Source: Gnetum montanum
Taxonomy: Eukaryota; Streptophyta; Gnetopsida; Gnetales; Gnetaceae
Direction of reading: 5' to 3'
Assembly: GCA_015680685.1 (NCBI GenBank)
Contig: MNCI01026937.1
Coordinates: forward strand, 779,793-843,792
Length of the DNA stretch: 64,000 bases
In this document: one piece after another, positions 59,298-64,000 of the stretch
Layout of the letters: every line of letters begins with the position of its first letter
Numbering within the stretch: the first letter of the stretch is position 1
The notes under the pieces: model-generated
Seen by the model: the letters and a program-made list of their open reading frames with translations, nothing else
Told to the model about the DNA's origin: nothing
Database searches by the model: none
Program-made: the position numbers and the translations under genes

Positions 59298-59450
59298 CCT
59301 ACTAGAACCAATAGCCAATGACCAACATTGATGGCCTACAGAGGCCTTAATTTGATAAGATGATCTACCAAGGCCTAAAATTAGTGAAACCATAGCTTGC
59401 TAAGGCTTTAAATATGAAACATTGGTAACATTGGTAGCTTGGTTTTATCA
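59298..59450 (+). repeat. Short tandem words after integrase in E4
   Basis: Three diverged copies of the accaaggcctaaaattag word (59331, 59368, 59400), as at 47604-47705. They precede the LTR and may be part of the 3' UTR. No clean polypurine tract was found here. Confidence 0.5.
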
Positions 59451-61572
59451 TTTTGTGTGTCCATATTGGTTGTAATGTGATAACATGTTTTCTTTGCTTG
59501 GTTTTCTTGTCCTCTTGGAGTTGTCCTTATAGGATGAAGCCCAAAGTCATTGTGAAGGTACAATTCATCATGGAAGTGAGTTACCACATAACCTCGAAGT
59601 GCAAGATTCAGTGACTTTGTCCTGCTATGCAAAGAGTGCTTGTTTCATTTTCATTCTTGTTACAATCTTCTTGAATTCAACCCTATAGCATCATTATATC
59701 CTTCCTTACCTTGAACAATAATGTTGATCAATGTTTGATATTCATGCACTATGGCCTTATGACATCCCTTCATCATGCTTCACCTTCAACTTCATTGAGT
59801 ATAACACATCTCATCAATGAGAAAACCATTAACTCCATCAATCATATCACATTTTACTTAATGGAAAAATCATTAAGTTTGATGGAAGTAACACACCTCA
59901 TTCACCAAGAAACCTACGTCAAGACTGACTTTGGCAAAGAAATCCAATGAATATTTCACCCCACAAAATAAAAAGAAAGGAAGAAAATTGCCAAGTATTT
60001 GGATGATCAATGAATCCTCAAAAGCCCAAACGAACAACTTTTAACGTGCAAAGGAATAAGCCTTGTAACCTTGGAGTGATGTGATGATTCCTCAAACACA
60101 TTTTCCTAGTGAACCACACTTCAAAACATGAATTGTTAAAATTGCTAACTGACTAACATGTTAGTACCATAGCAATAATGTCAACACTTGAAACACATTG
60201 TTATCCATCATGATCATTTTCCTATGATTGCATTACCATCATCATAGCCCTATCCCATCATCATAAGCACTCTTTATCATTATTCAACATAATTGAATCA
60301 AGTGTGGAGAGGAAACATTGGTGATGGACCTGTAGTGATGTTTGGTATTCTTTGTCGATCCTTCTTGGGTTAATCCTCCAGACACAAACAAAGAGAGGCC
60401 AATGAAACACCATCAAATTTGCATGTTTTAACCTTTGTAACCCCATCCCATGAGACCCAAGGTTAAACTTCATTGTAAATGTGAAGATTGTAATCCATGA
60501 AGTGTAGTCTCACATACTGTATACTTTTGGAATTGAAAATGCCTCATAAGTGTTCAATGCCTTATCCACCTAGTGAAAAAAGTCGCATAATGTCTATATT
60601 TAGGCTTGTTGGGGAAGGGAGGAGGGAGTGGGGGTTTAAAGATGCCTTTTGGGATGTCAAAATTAGCATTTCAATTATATTTATGGGGGGGTATAACATT
60701 CTCTATGTTGGAGATACCCATTGGAGGCTATAACCCACCTATTGGGGATATAATTCACCTACCCCCAACATGGAGGGATGTGGTAGCATCCATGCCCAGC
60801 ATGGAGGGATCTGACATCACATAGTGTGGGGGGTATATCCCTTACTTCCCAGTGTTGATACATCAATCCCCCGCCCTTCAACATTGATTCTTCATCCCCC
60901 CACCATTAATACTTCATGGCTAAGATCTCAACATAGCACCAACTTTAGTGAGGATCCTACACATCAATGTTGCTATTGGAAGGCCAAGCATGGGTGGAAA
61001 GATCAAGCATGGGTGAAAATCCTATTTACTATTTTTAGTAAACTTGATGGCTTTGATGCCATGGGGGTATAATAGTTACCCCATATAGTAACCCCATTCG
61101 ATTTACACACCCACCACACCTACACTTAGCCAAAATTTGTAGCACCAATTAAGCACAATTTGTAGCCAAATTTATGGCCCAAATCCTATATAAACCAAGT
61201 CCCAACACCATGTAGGATTCCACACCTTGCAATTTTTAGCCATTTTTTACATTCGAGAGCTCTTGCACACCTATAAATACAAAGCTTCTTGAATCCTCAA
61301 CATGGAACGCCCCTACAAACATTATTACCCTTTTATCTTTCTATGAGAATTATGAGATTTTTGTGCCAATGTTGTGCACTTGGGAACAAAAATTCCTAGT
61401 GTTTCTCACTTGGCTAATCAAAATTCCTCACATTTCTCATCCTTCTGAACAAACACTATTGTAGATCTGGTGTGGTAACAATGAAGGTTTGAAAGCATCA
61501 GAAGTGCTAGTACCTCCAAATCATGAAGATGATCATTGCAATTTCAATGGACTCTAAAACCCTATAGAAGTG
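59451..61572 (+). repeat. LTR family B, copy B3 (3' LTR of E4), right end cut
   Basis: Matches B1 (minus 38630-36700) and B2 (41461-42665). It includes a TATATAAA box at 61187-61194 and the G-run tract at 60684. It stops at 61572 where the copia-like LTR starts; B2 continues for about 215 more bases. The frames 60497-61072 are read from LTR sequence and are not genes. Confidence 0.75.
61187..61194 (+). promoter_or_regulatory. TATA box of LTR copy B3
   Basis: TATATAAA within cctatataaaccaag, same as B2. Confidence 0.65.
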
Positions 61573-61982
61573 TGTTGGCAACCGTTTGGGACACGACCGC
61601 CAATGAGTGTCCTCGAACAGGATTTAGGTGGCTGCTGGTCTCTGGCAACACCAAGGCCCAGATACCTCCAAATAAACTCAGTAGTTTATGTGAGTATGTG
61701 CGTGTGTTGTTGTGGCGTGCGGTTGTGAGAAATGTAACGATTGCATTGTGTGTAAACTACAAATGACTTACTTTAAAGAGATTCAGCCAACTTTGCTAAG
61801 TACTGTGAGTTGTTGGAAGTTTCCTATTTTGTTCAACTGCCTAGTCTATGCAGTCCTTATAATACCTACTTGTAACAAATAAAATTTTGCAAAAACATTT
61901 GAGCACAACTCCGCAATCTACTCCTAATTTTCCCCAGAGAAAGAGATAGTTCCACAAGAAAACTAGAAATAGAGCAAGATTC
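61573..61982 (+). repeat. Copia-like LTR, copy C2, running into the gap
   Basis: TGTTGGCAACCG to the N run, matching C1 at 39883-40319. It keeps many CpG sites (acgaccgcc, gtgcgtgtg, gcgtgcggttg) that are TG or CA in C1. It interrupts LTR B3, so it inserted after E4. The frame 61536-61766 lies mostly in this LTR and is not a gene. Confidence 0.72.
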
Positions 61983-62636
61983 NNNNNNNNNNNNNNNNNN
62001 NNNNNNNNNNNNNNNNNNNNNNNNNNNNNNNNNNNNNNNNNNNNNNNNNNNNNNNNNNNNNNNNNNNNNNNNNNNNNNNNNNNNNNNNNNNNNNNNNNNN
62101 NNNNNNNNNNNNNNNNNNNNNNNNNNNNNNNNNNNNNNNNNNNNNNNNNNNNNNNNNNNNNNNNNNNNNNNNNNNNNNNNNNNNNNNNNNNNNNNNNNNN
62201 NNNNNNNNNNNNNNNNNNNNNNNNNNNNNNNNNNNNNNNNNNNNNNNNNNNNNNNNNNNNNNNNNNNNNNNNNNNNNNNNNNNNNNNNNNNNNNNNNNNN
62301 NNNNNNNNNNNNNNNNNNNNNNNNNNNNNNNNNNNNNNNNNNNNNNNNNNNNNNNNNNNNNNNNNNNNNNNNNNNNNNNNNNNNNNNNNNNNNNNNNNNN
62401 NNNNNNNNNNNNNNNNNNNNNNNNNNNNNNNNNNNNNNNNNNNNNNNNNNNNNNNNNNNNNNNNNNNNNNNNNNNNNNNNNNNNNNNNNNNNNNNNNNNN
62501 NNNNNNNNNNNNNNNNNNNNNNNNNNNNNNNNNNNNNNNNNNNNNNNNNNNNNNNNNNNNNNNNNNNNNNNNNNNNNNNNNNNNNNNNNNNNNNNNNNNN
62601 NNNNNNNNNNNNNNNNNNNNNNNNNNNNNNNNNNNN
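61983..62636. other. Assembly gap, 654 N
   Basis: Run of undetermined bases. The end of LTR C2, and any interior of that element, would be here. Confidence 0.99.
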
Positions 62637-63341
62637 TAAATATTATAAATATTGCCTTTGTAAGTAGTTTATTAAAATAAATCTAAATTCCCTAATCTAA
62701 TTTAATTTAATTTAAATTTTAAATACTAAGTGTCATTAAGCTCTAAGATTTTATCCTAAAAAATATAATATAATATCCACCTTATTGGTGGTAGCGATAG
62801 TTAATTTATCCTTTCTGCATCCCCAATAATTGAAATTAAAATTCGGGATGGCCTGAAATATGAGTCCAAAGGTGAAGGCACCGATCCTGCAACTGCCAGC
62901 AACTGATTCAAATTATCTTCTTCAGCAAAAAATTGTTACCAGCAACTGCCATCACAGGAGAAGACTTAGTCATCGCGTTAGGAAACGTTGCTGTGTGTTC
63001 CATAAGGATCTGCAACTGTTGTAACCTCTGCCTCTCGAAAATGCCCTGTAGGTTTTGATGATTATATGATTTAATCCTTGCTTTGTAGATTTTCGCTACC
63101 TTTTGTCTGTGATAACTGGTAAACTATTTGGCTTTCAAAGTTTTCTTCCAACATTTGGTGTAGATTCTTCAAGCAACATCCACCAAGGTTTTTAAAGGCA
63201 TTTGCCGTTATTGCGGATGAAAACCCAGATTTGTTCATTGCGCGAAATAGGCATCNCAGATGAAAACCCAGATTTGTTCATTGCGTGAAATAGGCATCCA
63301 TTCTTCTAAAATCCACAAGTGTCTCTGCTAAAATCGATTAT
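62637..63341. other. Low-repeat sequence upstream of a candidate exon
   Basis: Base composition changes here: CpG is more frequent and no match to the retroelements was found. A possible acceptor ttgctttgtag stands at 63080-63090. It contains a short duplication around an N (63217-63299). Confidence 0.4.
63217..63299. repeat. Duplicated 40-base word on either side of an N
   Basis: gatgaaaacccagatttgtt with the following 20 bases occurs before and after the N at 63256, differing at one site (gcgcgaaa, gcgtgaaa). This looks like two contig ends that overlap but were joined without merging. Confidence 0.75.
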
Positions 63342-63527
63342 ATGCCCACTATGTTCTGCCCTGAACTGGCCTCAGTTCTTTCTGCACATCCTGCACACGA
63401 TTGTTGCCCGAAACCCCCTTTAACTCAGCTCAGTGGTGAAAGAAGGGCCTCCCTCGTGCTCCACGAGCTCGGGTTCACTGTTTTCGACATCTGGCAAGCC
63501 GGTAACATAAATCCAGCCGATGCGTGA
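63342..63527 (+). CDS. Candidate host exon, unrecognised
   Basis: Open for 61 codons from ATG (MPTMFCPELASVLSAHPAHD) through RRASLVLHELGFTVFDIWQA to a TGA that overlaps a good splice donor (GC then GTGAGTGCAA at about 63524). Codon composition is GC-richer and balanced, with CpG kept (ctcgtgctccacgagctcgg), unlike all other frames in the window. It could be the first coding exon of a host gene that continues past the donor. I recognise no family. A chance frame is also possible at this length. Confidence 0.35.
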   Translation: MPTMFCPELASVLSAHPAHDCCPKPPLTQLSGERRASLVLHELGFTVFDIWQAGNINPADA

Positions 63528-64000
63528 GTGCAATCCTAAACGGCAAGCCAATGTATTTGCCCAAAAACCATGGCATTCAGTTCTGTTTTTCTAATTTTCT
63601 ATTTTTTCTCTAGCAGCGTTAACAATGGGCCTTTGGACTTATGGGAATTTGGGTTCAGAAGCCTTTACATCCTTTGATAATTTAAATTTACGGAATTCAA
63701 AACTTGTTGGTAGTCCATTAGGTCCTTCACTTGCTTCCAACTCTTAACTGATTCATGATAATCCATTGCCCACGGTGTTGTCTATTTTGCCAATATTAAC
63801 AGGGAGTATGGTTTCTTATGGTAAATAATCACCTCCTTTTTTATTGTTATTCCAATCTTCACTCAAGAAAATAACTTGGCATTTTAATTTACTTTCCAAG
63901 AAGGCTTCAACATCAAGATTATTTACCATTGGCTTGCTTCTCCAAGAATACCCATCAACTCACAATATTAAACTGCAAATTTACAACCAGGGATTGTGCT
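63528..64000. other. Possible intron or intergenic sequence, nothing recognised
   Basis: AT-rich again, with T-rich tracts and no repeat match. If the preceding exon is real, this would be intron. Confidence 0.35.

Larger units (their letters stand above)
41461..61572 (+). mobile_element. Tat-like Ty3/gypsy element E4 (plus strand)
   Basis: Order: LTR B2 (partial), leader, gag, protease, 9-kb spacer with an antisense multi-exon pseudogene and a palindromic array, RT, RNase H, archaeal-type RNase H, integrase, short spacer, LTR B3. The second RNase H and the GLKNVGATYQ-type RT motif place it in the Tat/Ogre lineage. The element is 20 kb, within the range of that lineage, but the spacer between protease and RT is far longer than the short intron known there. 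The LTR is cut on the left of B2 and on the right of B3, the latter by the copia-like LTR. Confidence 0.75.

Noticed and set aside
60497-61072. Three plus-strand frames as genes
   Set aside because: They are read from LTR B3; the equivalent LTR B2 has different frames at the same place.
39883-61982. C1 and C2 as the LTR pair of one element surrounding E4
   Set aside because: C2 directly follows E4 LTR sequence without copia interior, and the two differ strongly in CpG retention.

Overview
This is plant nuclear DNA made almost entirely of old, decayed, nested LTR retrotransposons. Athila-type and Tat-type Ty3/gypsy lineages (the latter recognised by a second, archaeal-like RNase H) occur only in plants. 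The combination of long spacers, heavy AT bias, CpG loss and many in-frame TAG/TGA codons from C-to-T decay suggests a large, slowly purged genome such as a gymnosperm; that last step is inference. I see no bacterial-type operon, rRNA, tRNA or CRISPR array, and every long coding frame is broken.

Layout. 1-1575: plus-strand fragment of an Athila-like element. 1576-23994: a minus-strand Athila-like element (A1) with both LTRs, a primer-binding site, gag, protease, RT, RNase H, integrase and a third env-like ORF. Its gag is interrupted at 13269-22730 by a plus-strand relative (A2), which has LTRs, a tRNA-Asp-type primer-binding site, gag-pol, and a 157-bp tandem duplication across its polypurine tract/3' LTR junction. 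23995-25500: poorly explained, with one coding-like remnant. 25500-38640: a minus-strand Tat-like element (E3) with 3' tandem repeats, integrase, two RNase H domains, RT, then a 5-kb spacer carrying coding-like sequence on the opposite strand, then protease and an LTR (family B). 38640-39784: 3'-UTR-like sequence of the same family. 39883-41200: start of a probable Ty1/copia element. 41461-61572: a plus-strand Tat-like element (E4): LTR, leader, gag, protease, a 9-kb spacer, RT, RNase H, second RNase H, integrase, LTR. 61573-61982: a second, better preserved copy of the copia-like LTR, then a 654-base assembly gap. 62637-64000: low-repeat DNA with one candidate host exon.

The most unusual structure is the E4 spacer between protease and RT. 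On its minus strand lies a gene-like pseudogene of at least six exons with short GT-AG introns (48216-51720). Beside it is an array of about 13 degenerate units of about 184 bp, each centred on a Watson-Crick palindrome, with two unit types alternating through the middle (52971-55250). E3, a diverged relative in the opposite orientation, also has antisense coding-like sequence between protease and RT, so this may be a family architecture rather than a chance insertion. All coordinates of decayed domains are approximate, and all homology calls are by eye.
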